Source: Hyperoodon ampullatus (Eukaryota; Chordata; Mammalia; Artiodactyla; Ziphiidae). Taken from it: a DNA stretch of 64,000 nucleotides. The DNA lies in NCBI GenBank assembly GCA_949752795.1, contig OX457057.1, positions 99,103,513 through 99,167,512 on the forward strand. The letters run 5' to 3'. The notes under the pieces were generated by a model. It had not been told where the DNA came from. It ran no database searches and saw only the letters and a program-made list of their open reading frames with translations. The position numbers were made by a program, and so were the translations under genes. Of the stretch, positions 1 to 15,000 are shown one piece after another (the first letter of the stretch is position 1; each line of letters begins with the position of its first letter).

Positions 1-3000
1 AATTAGTAGGAATTAGCTCCAGACTAAAACAGAGCATACGGCCTCCTGCTGGCTGATGAACAGAGCAACTTCTGCAAAGTATCAGCCCAGGAGGCATTTT
101 CTTAGGCTTCAGGTTCTTTCCTTCCAGCCCCACTTGGTAAGATTACAGCTATTTTTGTGGGCCTCTAGAGAGAAATGCTCTTTCCTCCCCTCCTCTTCAT
201 CGTAGGGCCACACCTGACTTGGAGGAAGTGACCCTCTGGGCTTGGATTGATAGGGGCCTATCACTGTATACCTGCAGGAGGGTTCTTGCTCTTCTCAGCT
301 TCCTGGATGAAAAGGGAAAAGAGCTGTGTCTTCACAAACTTCTTCACAAATCGGCGGTTGGCCTTGGAGGTCAGAGCCTTATAGAAGGCCCGTTCTTGGA
401 AGTGGCCTTGCCCATTTGCTTCCCGCTTGATGTAGGAAGCATAGTGGCCCACAGTCTTGACAAAGAACTGCACAAAAGGGCCTGAAACATGCTCATTGAT
501 TTGTTCAGAAGCTGCAGGGAACAGAGACCATCTCAGGACAGTGGAAGGATGAAACTACCCACTCTTACCTCCAGTGGCTTTCATTGCAAGCTGAAAGCTC
601 TTGGAGAAGGGGTGAGGTAGGGTTCATAACTACTAATTGACTGATTAAAATGGGAGACTAGATATGGGTTCACCATTGCTTAGGAAGAATAAAATCTCAT
701 ACTCGCCCTAGAATCAAGGCCTCTGGGACTAGCCCAGGACTGCTGAGTGAATTTGTTTTAGTTCTGGAAGGGAATTATTGGGAATCATGCCCTCAAGCTC
801 TTAGGAGAAAGCCAAAATAAGAGGAGCCTAGGACTTACTCTGTGACCCCTTGATCCCCTGACCAAGAGATTCTAAGATGTCCTCCTGAAGCTTGGGTGGT
901 AGGATGTCTTTTTCATCACCAACCTAGGAGACGACAGAGGCAGCTCAGAGGTTAAGCAGTCAGGGGGGAGGTGTGGAGTGAAGTGTTTGCAGAGAGTGTG
1001 AGGTGGGGATGAATTCTACACCCAACTCTTTCCCCCCAGATAATTGGCCACATAGAAGAGAAGCAACAGAAGCTTTGACTCTAAACACTAGCAAGTTTCT
1101 CTGTCCCTCTGGTACTTGGTTTATATCCTTGCCCTAAAGGCACTAACACCGACTGCCTTGTGAAGTCATCTGTCTTTGTCATGGGCTCCTTGAGAGAGGA
1201 GAGATCTTGTTAGCATGGATTCTCAACAAAAGTACTTAAAGTTTGTTAAAGTAAGTGGAACATCAATGAGACTAGAGCAATTGAATTGGTGGTGGGTCTG
1301 CAGGGGATCTGAACCCAGACACTTACTGATATTAAGAAGGTTCCTTCACAAAGATTCACCAACAGGACCTGAAAAAAACAGAACAGCTTGATCCCTTCCC
1401 CTTTCTCCATTTCTGCCTGTGGTTGTAACTTTCAGCCCAAGTAGCAATAAAATCAGCACCTTCAGTTCTCATTTCCTGTCTGATGCTCTCCTTTCTCACC
1501 ACCCACTCTTTCCTGGGAAAAGGGTGTGAGGGTGTAGGAAGCAGGAAACAGGAGAGAGCTAAGGAAAATGGGATATACGATATGGGTAAATCATAGCCAG
1601 TCACTCCCTTAATAAAACATTGATCATGGTAATAGCTTCTACATATGTAACATTTAGTACATGGCACACATGGTGCTTTGCACATTTTATCTCATTTAAT
1701 CTTCCCAATGCTCCTGTAGAGGCAGGTACTGTGCCTGTTTTGCAAACGAGGAAACAGACCCAAAGAAGCTAAGCTGCCTGAGGTGATACTGCTAACAAAT
1801 AGGACAGTTTCCAAGCCGAGGTTGTGCTGTCGTTGGGACTGCATCTTTCTCCCGACAGCTCTCCTTCAACTCCCTTCCCTCTGGTCAGCTTTAGGACAGG
1901 GATGGACATCTTTTGATTTTTTTAATGCTTATAACAACTTTATGTACAATTGCCTAGAGTTCCATTTTTAAAACTCCCACAGAGCTTTGGGCCTTCCAGC
2001 AGGAAACAGCAAAAGGAGGAAATGAGCCCAGGGTCAACAGGAAGAGGGAAGGAAAGGCAGTAACCTGTGTCTATAGGCTGCAGGTAGGACAAGCACAGGG
2101 CTGGAACTTGGGAGACTTGAGCTCCAGTATCAGCTCCATCACTGCCTGAGAGGCCTTCAGTCCAGACTAGAGATGACAAATAGGCATCCTGCTAGTTGGA
2201 TTCCAACCTACAGATCTGTTTCTTTTTGCCTCAGAGAATTTTTAAATAATTGAATTAGTTTCCAATATTTAAATTGGAAAATTTCACATAAAATTTGGAT
2301 TTGGGGCTTCTCCTGAAAAGTCAGGAGCTCTAACACTGGTCCACATACAGATGGAACTGAGTTACAGCTGCCCCCTTTAGTTAAGGCCTGTGCTCAGCAG
2401 TTTGTCATAATCCCCCAAAGCCTGTGTTGGCCATTTAAATGCCTGCTGGCTCCCTCTTCTCAGTTTGTGACCCTTGGTCTCGACAGGTGAGTGAGTGATC
2501 CCTGCATGCTCCCTTCTCCCAAATAAAAAGAAAGAGAGGAACTGGGAAGTGTGCCAAGAGACCGAGCAAGCACTGTAATTATCCATCGTCAAGGGAGAAA
2601 AGTTGAACTAGTTCAGGCCTGAAACCACTTGTATACATAGTCTCAGATGTCTTCACTCAGGGCAGGCTGTTTACTTCGGGGGCTGGGAGGTAAGAGTGTG
2701 TGAAGAAAGTTTTTGTGAAGTTGTTCCCAGAAGTCTTTCCAGTACTTGGAAAGACTGTCTGTCAAGCGATCCGCTCCAGAGAGTAGACGTGGGGAGTCAG
2801 GGAATCCCCCTCCCCTTCCCTGGCCCCTAGCCCTCTCCCTTCCTCACCCCCTGCCCATTTCATGGAGCAGCTGCCGAGGAATAAAATAGGCCAAGGCTCT
2901 TAGAGAGCAGGAACTGGAGTCTGAGTAGCCTTCGGGTGTCTTCCCGCCAGGCCAGTGGAGGAAGAGCCACAGCTTCCGAGGAGATGGAGCTGTAGCATCA

Positions 3001-6000
3001 GGAAGTTTCATAACTTCTGGGTATGGGGCATTTTAAGTCACTGCTAAACATGGGGCTGATACTCTGTCCCAGTTAGTCACAAGGCAAATACTGGCTCAAA
3101 GGGCATGTGTACTCAGCAGTCCTGAGGAGGGTTGAGCGGGCCAGCAAAGCAAGGAAGGAAAACAGAGCCTGCTTCTTTACCTCCCAGCAGCACTCTGTGG
3201 AAGAAAGGCTTTGGTTCTATCTGTGCTAGATTCCATCCTTGCCTGTGTGGCCTCAGATAACTCAATTGAGTTCTCTGGACCTCAGATACTTCTTATGTAA
3301 ATGGAGGAAGTCCTCCCACTAGGGTGGGTTGCAAGCCTTCAATAGCTTACTTCTAGGGCCTGCCTCTCCCCTTGGTAGGCCCTTTGTCTACACAGAGGGA
3401 GTCAGTGGTTAACCCCTGCAGACAAACCTAAGTAGCTCTTCTGGCTGGAAATTATAATCACGTGCTATCTCTTGAAAGTTCCTATTGACAACTCAAGCAA
3501 AGCACATGTTTTGAGTTGTTCTTCCAACACTGGAGATAGATTTATGTTATTAATGCCTATTTTCACCACTGAGCTTTCTGGTGTATCTGGAGGCACTGCC
3601 AAGAAATAAGAAGCTGACAGAGATCAAAGGGAATTTGGACCTATATCCTCATTAGCCAACTGAGCTCTGAGCTAATCAGAAAGATGACCCTTGCTACAAA
3701 AAAAAAATCTCCATTTTTAAGGCTCATTGTTTGCAGGAAGGCTATGTCAGTTCACTTCTAAGCATCGTGAACAGCCCCCAGTGGGGTGTGTGTTGTATAG
3801 ACCAGCTGTTGTATAGACCAGCTGTGCTCATCCATTCAGAAGAAAAATGGGACACCTGGGGCCTTCTCATTAGGACTAGCTGGCCTAGGACAGTTGGGTG
3901 AGCCATGAATAAGCCACGTGCTGCCCCTTAAGCCCAGGGAAATCATTCAGGAGGAGGGAGCAGACACTTACTGAGTATCAGCTATATGTCAGGCACCAGG
4001 CTAGGTGCTTTATGCAGATTATTTTTAGGATCCCTAGGAACTGAACATTGTCATTCCGATATTCCAGATGAGGAAGCTCAGGCTTAAAGAGGTTAAACAA
4101 CTTGTGGCAAAATCACCCAGCTGTTAGTAGCAGAGCTGGGATACGGATCCAGGTCTGCCTGGCTCCAAATCATGCCCTCTTCTTGCGGCATCATACCTCT
4201 TCCATGGGGCTCTCCATAACCTCCTGCCGAAAGCGCATTTGGACTCCAACCATGAAGGGAGTGGGGCAGCAGACAGTGGCCAGAAGGCTCTCGGGGACAA
4301 CAGGGATGTAGGTGTGGGCCCAGCTGAAGGGGTAGAGCAGCGCCGCAGCAGCATGGATGCACTGAGACAGTGTGCTGGGGACAGGGCACAGACAGTGAGA
4401 GTCAGAGGGGGCCCCCCCGCCTCCACCCCCAAGGACCCACCCCTGCAGCCCACCACTGACAGTAGCTGCTCATGCCGCCTGTAAAAGCAAGTCTGGGAGC
4501 CATGCTGGTCACAGAGCCTGTGACTACTTGTAGCTGGGAGGAAAGGTACAGAAACTGGGAGAGGCTGAGGCTCCTCTCATCAAGGATGGGGCCTCTATGT
4601 GATCCTTCTTTTCCCAGTTAGTCTTCTCAATTCACTTCCGGGGTGGGGGGGCGGTGCCGGGGGAGTGACTCTAAAGAGGGGAGGGAAGAAGAAACGGCTT
4701 CATTGTTCGAGTCCCTTCTCTGTGCTTACCACTGTGCTAAGGATGTGGATACCAGGAAGCATGAGACTGGCTCTGCTTTTAAGGAACTCAGTGTAGTTAA
4801 GGACACAAACGTGTAAACATTGGGGTGCGGCAGAGAGGTCAAGCCTGTTTCCTCCTTATGTCTCATCCTGAGTCTTTAACTCTCACAGCTCCCTCTGGTC
4901 ACTTGTGGTTATTTCAAGTTACCAGGTTGGTGCCTGAGTTTGCTTGGGAAATTCCTGGATTCCAGGAACCTCTGACCAGCAATTCCTACCCGGAAAGTCC
5001 CACAGAAGTGGCTCCTCCACCCCACCCTTCCCAACGAAACATTCCCTGTGTAATTATTGCCTAAGTCACAACTCGGGCCCAGCTCCCCCCAATCCCTCCC
5101 CCATTTGCCCCTCCAACACACACACACACAACCTCCCTTTCTGTCTTCTCTATTCTCCACTGGCTTTCATGGCTCTTCATTTCTCCAAATTACCCCAAGG
5201 CCAAAGCCAATCAAAACACAGATGCAGAAACCTTGTTTCAGCTCTTGGTATGGAGCTAGCACTTCCTGAGTTAGAAAGATGGAGTCTCTGAGAGTCTCGC
5301 CAAGGCTTAGGCTGACTGGAAGTCCCCTTCCTGCCTGAATTGCAGAGATCTGAAACACTCAGTGTAGGAAGGAAGTGGTGAGTGGTGGAGTCTCCCTGAA
5401 GAAAGTTAACGCCTGAGAGATGAGTCTTGCCGGCCTTTGCCCATGTCCAGGCCAGAGTCCCCTTCACTTCCTAAACACTGATCTTAGGGGGAAAAGGCCA
5501 GAATCCCAGCTCCAGCTGTGACAGAAACTTCTCCGTTCCCTACAGGGCCGGCCAAGAGTGGAAGAGCTACTTCCAAAGCAAAAGATTACACCACTTTCCG
5601 CAAGGATTGGCCTACAACTGGTGCCTTTTTGGTTATCTGATTTTTACAGAATTTTCAACCCACAGACCCCCACTGCCTGCCCAAGCTTCCTTTCCTCTAC
5701 AACCCATGACATTCACCTGGTCCTCTGGCCTAACATTTGGGTCCCTAATATCCTTTTCTTCTTCTTCCCTAAAAGATAAAACCAGGGTTGTCAGCCCAAT
5801 ATAAGCAGCTTTCTCCATCCCAAGACATAAATAGGTCAACCTTCTACTGTCTTACGATTTTTCTCCCTTCTCTATTCTGTCACACATCTCCCCATGTCTT
5901 TCTCAGACTTGAAGCCCCTAAGAGGTAGAGACCAAGACATGATATTATTCTGCTTCAACTATACACAGGGATATACTCAACTATGAACTTATTATTAAGA

Positions 6001-9000
6001 AAAACAACTAGCACTTACCAGTGTGTGCCTGGCAGAGTGCTAGTTACCTAATGTGCATTACTTCATTTAATCCTTACCACACCCTTATGAAGTAGCTACA
6101 GATCTCCATTTTACAGATAAGGAGATCAGGACTTCCAGAAGTTAAGAACCTAACCTAAGGAACACCATGTAGCTAAAGGTAGAGGAAAAGAACTTGAACT
6201 TTGTTCTGCTGATTTCAATACCTGTGCTTTCTTTTCAAATGAGGATAATTCTACATTCCCTTAAGGTCTAGGACCATGTCTTCTTTGTCTGTATCTTCCT
6301 GATGCTTGGCATCTGGTAAACAGTTGACACACAATAAGTGTTTGTTGAATGAGTGAATAAATGGACAGATGACATGTGTTTGCCACTAAAGATAGTTTGC
6401 TTGACCTCCCTACCACTCTATGACTTCCTGCCCTGTCCTCCCTCAGCTTTTCAAGAGCAGAATCATGTCCACATCCACCCTAACTGGTCTCCTCCTGGGC
6501 TGTCACGGGAATACTTCATGCACTTCTCAGAGCTAAATCACAAACCTCCTTCAGGCTTAGGCAGTGATCAAGTTTGGACGCAGAAACAGGGAATTATAAC
6601 AGCTATTTTCTAGGCTTAGTGCAGATCAAGGCAGGGTGGCAGGAGGGTGGGGAGCACACAGGTCCTACAGCCTGATTCCCTTCGAGAACCCTCCGGTTTA
6701 TTCCCTGGAACCCAGGGATGCCAGTCAGTTCAGGTGACCCCGCTCAGTGGCTGGACCAACCTGAGACCTTCTGCCAGGAAGATGATTCTTCTCTCCAGCA
6801 CTGCAGAGGCAAAGATCTGAAGAATCTGCTCAAAACTGAGACAGCGCAACAGAGAACTAAAATCCACGTGCTCTAGGTGGGAGTCAAGGGGCCGCGTCAG
6901 CGAAATGAACTGTGGGGAAATCAGAGAGAGGGGGAGTCACCACACTGAAAAATCACACAAACCCCAGAAAGCTGGGTCTCTACCAGCCTCCACCCTATCT
7001 TCCCCAAAGGAGTACATCTGACTGTGCCTCCCCACTGTTAAAAACCCACTCAGGGTTTCCCTACGCTCTGAGGATGACACTGATGTAATCCCCTACGTGG
7101 TCCACAAGGCCCGCCTCTCTCACCGCCTGCCTCACCTTGCTTCCCCACATCAACTCCTTTCCGTTCCTTGAGCATGTCATGCTCTTTTTGCCGGAGGTTC
7201 TTCCCTCCCCTGGGTTGCCTTTCACCCTTTTTTAAAAAAATTAACTTATTAGTTTTTTATTGAAGTATAGTTGATTTACAATATTTTCTCTCTTCATTCT
7301 TATCCTCCTTTATGTCTCAGAGGCCTTCATTGGCCACCTAATGCAAGGTGACAACCTGTGTTTCTCATCATTTTCCCATATAGCACCCTGTTTTCTTTTC
7401 ATCACAATCATAAAATTTTTATTTATTTATTTGTGTGTTTACTTATTTAAGTCTTTAGACTTTTAGCTCCATGAAGTCAGGGACCACATTCATTTTATTT
7501 ACCGCTTTGTGGCCAGAAAATAGTATAACTTGGTGCATAGCTAGCCTGCCACACTTATTTTTTGAATAAGTGAACAAGCCTAGCCCCTCCCCTTATTCTG
7601 ATATGGGGAAGCAGAGGACACACAGATTACCCAGAGCACCAGGGCTCGGGACTGGAACTCTTAAAACAATGTTCTACTTGCTGCTTTGTCTGCTTAGTGT
7701 CTTAAAACAATAGCATCCCCACTGTGGCATGGGTGGGGACTCAGGGGTGGGGATGTGTGATAAGAAAAAGACAGGTGGAGGCTATAAGGTAGAGATATAG
7801 GACAGACACAGGAAGATAAGTGAGGTAATGGGGAAAAGTGGCAGGTTGGTGGCTGGGGGCAAAGGCTATTCTAGTACCAGGAGCCTCAGCTTCCATGGTT
7901 TATTTATTATAAATAAAAGTCTTGGTGGCTTAAACAGTAGCTAGGTCCTTGTGAGCATCAGGTTGGGAGGATCAGAACATTGGGGTTTGACTTTCAGCTC
8001 TGCCACCAATAATTCGAGCCAAGCCCCAGTGCCTGCCTGGCTCAGTTTCTCGGCATGTTAACCTGGTGAATGGGAGCACTGTGACGAGAGGTGCCACAGG
8101 AACACGCACCCTGCAGTCAGGGAGGGTCTTGTCCATTTTGCTCACCCACCTCAGTGCCTGAGTCGGGGATGAAGCTCTTGAGGGTGACGGTCTTCCCAGG
8201 AGCAGGGAAGGCTGCCTCTCGGAGGCCCTGCATGAATGGGTAGATGACTGCCATGGAGATCTGATGCCTCTTTTCCACTTCATCCAGGATCTGTACGGAA
8301 GAGGACCACGGGAAACATGACTCCAAGGGATGCTCCCAGGCTGGTAGCTGAGACCTCATGTGTGCGGCTGATCCAGCCAATCCTTAACTGGTTCTTTCCT
8401 CCCTGGCAGAAACCAGTCTGCTGTTTATCTCCTGTGCAAGACCTGCTTTTGCTCCTAGCCTTCTTCTTTTCATCTTCTCTCTCCCGATCCATATTCCTTC
8501 CTTCTCCTAACATCAGCACGAGCTACCTTCCCCAGGAAGTCATTCTAGAGTAAACTCATCATCCCTGATGGTACCATGTTCATTTGTGCTAGATGGAGTG
8601 GGAGACGAGAAGCTGGGCCTCTTGGGTGCCACTCTGCCCTCCAACTTCCACCAGAGACTCCCCAGATCCAGGGATGGCCTTCATCCACAGAACCCTGCAC
8701 AGATGAACCATCCACCCAAGCCAAGGCTGATGGAGTATATTACCTTCATCCTTCAAGGGGCCTGCCTGGGGCAGAGCACACCGATGCCCTTTTCTGGCCA
8801 CTAAGACATGCCGCGTCCATTCGGAAGGACTCCTCTCTGATCCCAACTCGGGTGTACTAGCACTCAAATTAGCTCCAGCGGAAGTCCTGGAGACCTCAAC
8901 TTCCCCCTCTACCCTGGAAGGAGTCAGAGGGAGTCCCCCAAGCCCCACTGTATAATTGTCTTTTTATCTGTTTGGTATTCTATCTTCTTCATGTATCATG

Positions 9001-12000
9001 TCATCTGAGCCTCACACCAACCCATGAGATAGGAAGGTGAGGAATCATTACATACATTTGACAGATGAGGAACTGGAACTCCCAATTCCTAACCTGGAGC
9101 TCTACCCATGTCCCTCTCCAGCTGCATTCCTACCTGACTAGACGGGGAGTAGTGGGCTTTCTGCAGGGGAGACAGTCCTCTAGCTTCAGTTCCTACTTTT
9201 CCCTAAAGCCAAGTCAAGCCCAATCACCTCTCTGCCTGAATCTCCCCAGGGTGCCTCGCCTGACCCCGGCTGTGGGGGAGGAGCACAGGGAGCATGGGCA
9301 GGGCAGGCAGCCAGGCGGAACTGGAGGCTGAACAGGTCCAACAGGCCCCGAGGAATCCCGTTCCACCCCTACCTTGGAGAACAAGCCGAAGCAGCCAATG
9401 CAGCTGATGATGCAGTACACCCTGGGGAGGCGAGGACCACGGCCGGCGGGCTAGGGAGGGACGGACAGGCTCCTTCAGTGCTGCAGCCTCCTCAGGGCCT
9501 CTACACAACTGGGGCTGATGGGGCACAGAGCTGGTGGCTGGGGCTGGGGGATCCATGGTGAATGGTGGGCTGGAGGGAGAAAGACCTGGCTGTGCAGAGG
9601 TCCCACTCATGGGAGAGGCAGCAGGGAGGCCAGAATGGTCACCGAAATCCAAATAAAATGGCCTTGAGGGGGCTGGTTGGCTCAAGGGCGAACACTGCCT
9701 ACATCGGCACCAACACTATCAGGGGTGAGCAAAGAGGGAGCAAGTGTGTTGTACAGACAAGGAAAAAGCTAGAGAGGAGAGCGCTATGAAAGTGACTTGA
9801 GAGCCCAAGGACTGAGCCTCGTTGTCCAAATCCCAGGCCAGGCTGTGGGAGGCAGGGGCCAAGTCAACGAGGCCTGGATAGAGAGGGCAGGGAGCGGGTT
9901 AGAATGAAGCCTCCCCTCAAGCTGGGTAGAGTAGAGACCAAAGCATGGCAGCAAAGGTGCCCTGGGTGGGTGAGGAGGGGCGTGTGTCCCCATTCTTGTG
10001 AGGTGGCACAGGGCACTAACATGGCAGCAGGTACTGGGCTGTGCTCTCTCTACAGCCACCTCTGCCAGGGAGCCTTGGCTTTTGCAACTGAGGCTTGAGC
10101 AAACCCAGCTGTGGAGCAGAACAGGATGCAGAGAGGAGGGGGCAGTTCTGAGCTGCACAAACCAAGAGGCGCCTGCAGTATCCAATCTTCCTGCTGCCAT
10201 CCACGTTGGTCAGAACGAACGAGAAGGTCTCCCTGAGGAAGAGCAGACAAGATCTGGTTTTCATTTGCTCACTAGGTTCTTTTTTTCCCTTAAGATTTAC
10301 TTATGATTTATTTATTTATTTTTGGCTGCATCGTATCTTCGTTGCGGCGTGCAGGCTCTTCGTTGTGGTGAGAGGGCTTCTCTCTAGTGGCGTGCAGGTT
10401 TTCTCTCTCTAGCTGTGGCACGCAGGCTCCAGGGTGCGTGGTCTCCGTAGTTGTGGTGCGAAGGTTCCAGAGCACGCGGGCTCTAGTTGAGGCATGCGAG
10501 CTCAGTAGTTGTGTCTCGGGCTTAGTTGCCCTGCGACGTGTGGGATCTTAGTTCCCTGACCAGGGATCAAACCCGTGTCCCCTTCATTGTGAGGCGGATT
10601 CTTTACCATTGGACCACCAGGGAAGTCCCTGCTCGCTACATTCTAAAGCAGGAAGGCAGCCAGCATCAGAGCAGGGCTGAGGGGGGTGAGGAGGGTAAAG
10701 GGGGAGCTGCTGATTAATCCTGAGAGTAACCGTAACATCAGTAATTTATTTAAAGTGCTTATTGGTGTCAAGCTCTAAATGTATCATCACATTTAGTTCT
10801 CAAAACAACCCTTTGAGGTAGGTTGAATCACTACTCCCACTTTAAAAATAAAGGAACTGAGACTCTGAGGGAGTGTTTCTCATCCAAGTTCATTCAACTC
10901 ATAAGTGGTAAAGCCAAAATTTGAGCTCAGGCAGTCAAATTCCAGGACTCACGGTGGAAAGGGCTCTATCATATAAGGGACTCCTTAGAGGCCAAAGGAC
11001 ATCTTCTAAGTCCATCTTCTGCCAGAGCCATTCATTTATTTATTTATTTGTTTGTTTTTTGTTTGCGATACGCGGGCCTCCCACCGCTGTGGCCTCTCCC
11101 GTTGTGGAGCACAGGTTCAGGATGCGCAGGCTCAGCGGCCATGTGCCAGAGCCATTCAAAACACAGTGACTAGCTCCTAGGACAAGTGAAAGAGCCTCGC
11201 CCTTCTGTTAGAAGGGACTGCTTAACCTGGTTACCTGAGCTCTCTTGCCTCGAGGCAAGATGTTTAGAAATGAATCAACTCCAGCCCCTCCTTATCAGGA
11301 AGGAAGCTGGTGAGAAATCCAGTTGAGGAGGGTGCAGCAACCACGTGGTTCGCCCTTCTGCTCCAATCCCAGATTCCCCCGTCCCAGGGCCGAGCGATTA
11401 CCTGGGATACTCAGTGAGTGGGGCCCACTCATTCCCATCTGGGAAGCAAAACAAGGGGATGGCTCCGAGCAGCCGTTCCTCCTCCTCCTGTTGTCCCCGA
11501 AGCAAGTTCTCTCGCTACAAGGAATGGGAAAAGAGACAGGTGAATGTGGAGGTAGGAGCAGGTGGAGAGGGCTTGGGGGCTGGCGGGCTACTCTGTGCCC
11601 ATCACTGCACAGAGGCTGCGTTCTGGGTCTGGCTGGAAGAACCCCAAGGCTGAAACAGCCCCTCCTGGCCAAGTCTACATGAACCAGAGTTGGACTTCAG
11701 TATCCTAAGGATCTACATAGTCAGGAAGGGGGCCAGGACCATGCTGAATGCAGAAAGGCCCAGAGACCTCCCGGCTTCCTGGGAGGACCACATCAGAGAG
11801 ATACCGGATCTGAGAAGAGAAGCGGCCAGCTCAGTAGCCTCACTGTCAGGGTTAATGAGAAAGATGCCCTAACCCCACCCCTTCACCCGCTTTGGGACCA
11901 GACAAGAAGGAGCCTGATGCTTGGGCTGTGGCCACCAGCTAGGTGCCTGCCCCACCCTTTCCCTCCCACCCACCCCAGGGAGGGGATTCCTGCAAGGACC

Positions 12001-15000
12001 TCTGGCAGAAGGTAAGCTTCTCTACAGAGAAGGGTGGCAGAGCATAGAATTTGGAAGAATTAGGAGGTCCCCCAAACGGCAGAAGAACCAGCCTAGTTTC
12101 CCAGCTAGGGAGCCTAGGTCAGTTCGTTGCAGAGGCCAGACCTAGATTCTGCGGGTGATAAGAGAAAACGGGGCTGGGCCTGAAGGAAACAGGAGCAGTG
12201 AGCTCAGGGCAGCTCCAGACGAGCCCCGCAGGGTGGGGGGTTGGGGGTGGGGAGACGGCATCCCCCCATCCCCCCTCGCCTCTCAAACACCCGAATCCTC
12301 TGTCCCCCATTCCCCCTTCCTTCAATCCTTACCTTAGGGAACTGGTAGGTGATTGTGGGCTCATAATCATCCCCCGAAGGCTTTTTTTTGAGAGAAACCA
12401 CGAGGAGGTATTCAAAGAAGTGCTGCCCTCCGGCAAAGTTGGGTAGACAGTGCTCCTGGGCCCTTTCTGGTTCCTTTACAACTTCCCCCAGATTATCCTG
12501 GGGAGGTCCTGAAACCAAGACACCAGGGCCCATTGGTATCTCATTGATCCAGGCCCTGAGTGGAGGATGTGAGGCTCCAGCATCTTCGGCACCTCTAGGC
12601 CGTCATACCCACACCGAGGTCCCTGGAGCCTGTCCAGCACCTCAGGTCCCGGCACGGGATTAGAGCCAACTGGGCAGTTTCCGTGCCTACCTGGGAGATT
12701 TGGAACCACCGGGGCGGGGGCAAGAGGAGCAAAGAAGTCACTGATTCGGAAGCCAAGGAAATATACTGGGGAGGTCACCTGGGAGGCCCGAGGCCCCAGG
12801 GTAGCAGAAACTCTGCCTAAGTGAAACAGTACACCCCGAGTTGACTTGGACTCAAGAAATAGGAACAGGCCAAGGGCCACGTGACTGTGACCACACCAAC
12901 CCCCGCAGAGTGTATGACCAGCTCTAAAAACCAACAGGGGAAACCTCCTGGCCCGGTCACATGGGGAACCAGGGGGAGGATGAGATATAACAGAAAGAAG
13001 AAAAAGAAGTATTTCAAGGAAGAAACAGCCCGATCGAAGAGGGCCACCCTGGAAAAAAAGAAGTAGCTAATCCAGTCCAGACCTGCTCCGTGTCGAGGCA
13101 GCCAGTTGTGGAAGTGCCTGAGTATCCCGCCTACCACTTGTCTTTCCATCTTCTTGGGCCTGTAAGGCATGGAGTGCTTCCCTTTCCTCTAACAGACTGG
13201 CTACAGAAAGCCTGAGAAAGCGGCTGCCGTTTCAGTCTCCAGCCACAACTCTATGAAGCCAAGCCACGTGCTGTCTTCCAAATAGGGGAGAGCAGTTTCC
13301 ATCCTATGCACCCAATGGCTGAGCAAGAAGGCTGTGTGACAGGACCCAGAAAGGCAGCAAGACGCCCGCACTGACAGAGGCAGCATCCTGGCACTGCAGC
13401 TCAGACCTCAGCTCCTCCCAAGAGCCCCAGGGTGTGGTGAGAGAAAAGGTCATAGGCAAACACCTCCAGAGCCCAGCTGCTTCTGGGCTAAGGGCTTTTA
13501 ATTCCGGGCTGAAGGTTGTGCAATGGGTTTATTTACAACCCCTTGACAGTGAAGAATGCCTTGCCAGCCCCAGGACAGGGATTTTATATCTCCATAATTG
13601 ATTCCTGACCTTTCACTTCTTAACTCAGTCAATGGTAGCAGATAACCTCTGCACGGCCCCCTGCTGCACTCTGGGACTTCCAGGACTTCAAGGCTTCAAG
13701 CAAGAGCACGGGACCAAAAACTCCTCACAGCAAGGTTGCCCCTGCCTTCCCTGATTAAAATCAATAGACTTGACCTCATTCATTATCTAAGTGGAGAAAT
13801 TGTTCTAGCAAGAGGAATTCCTGGATATTAACATGAACCTAAAAGCTTCCTCTCCTGGTCGTGAAATAAAGAGCAAGGTCCATCTCTGGGTTGGAGAGTT
13901 CCTGATATCTCAGCACGATCTACAATGGTGCATCTTTCATTCCCTGCAATATGTCCTATGGCAAACTTGTCTCACTGGGACTTGTTCCAGGGCTCCAGCA
14001 AAGAATCTCTCCTCCCAGGTAGGAAGCACTGACTTAGGACAGTCTCCCTGGCCTACAGTAGGGGACTGGTTGCATCAGCAGCCTGAGGGGCACTCAGTGG
14101 AGTGGAAAGCATCTGGGTGATCTCCACCCCACCCCCACTCCTGCTCCGTCTTTTTTCCTGGTTTGTCCAGGTCAACAGAGCTCTGCTAAGAGCAGAGCAG
14201 CTGGGCCCTGGGGCTCCAGTGGTGCTGTATCTGGAGGCTGGGGAAGAGAGACAGAATAGCAGTAAATCACCTGGGATTCTCACGTAAACCCTTGAGTGTG
14301 TAAATGCACGTGGTAAGAGAGAAGGACTTTTGCCAGGAGGCTGCCCCTAAGAGGAGCTAGGAGGCAAAAGGGTTTGGTGCCAGTGTCTGCCACTCCTGCA
14401 AAGAATTAATAGACCTCTGGAAGAAAGTGTGGTGCTGAAATAGGGGACACAGCTGCTTGCTCTTAATAGCTCCAGACCTGGCTTCTGTGGACTAGTAAAA
14501 GCCAGTACTCAGTGGCCCAGCCATGGCTCCTGGGGAGATCAAGGATCACAGTAAATAAGAATGTTTCAATCACTGTAGGGACTTCCCTGGTGGCTCAGTG
14601 GTTAAGAATCCGCTTGCCAATGCAGGGGACATGGGTTCGAGCCCTGGTCCGGGAAGATCCCACATGCTGCGGAGCAACTAAGCCCGTGCACCACAACTAC
14701 TGAAGTCCATGTGCCTAGAGCCCATGCTCCGCAACAAGAGAAGCCACCGCAATGAGAAGCCTGCGCTCCGCCATGAAGAGTAACCCCCGCTCGCTTGCCT
14801 GCAACTAGAGAAAGCCTGTGTGCAGCAACAAAGACCCAATGCATCCAGGGAAAAAAAAAAAAAAAAGGAATGTTACATTCACTGCAATGGTGAGAGCAGT
14901 GACCTGGAACACTCGGATCTGTCACCACACCTTATCTGCAACCTGCACAGACTGGCTGCACAATCCTCGCCACCAATCTGAGAAACAAGCATCTGAGAAA

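Noticed and set aside
9224..9685. 153-aa minus-strand open frame
   Set aside because: It runs out of phase over DENND2D exon 5 and into introns. The real reading frame is the 78-nt exon.
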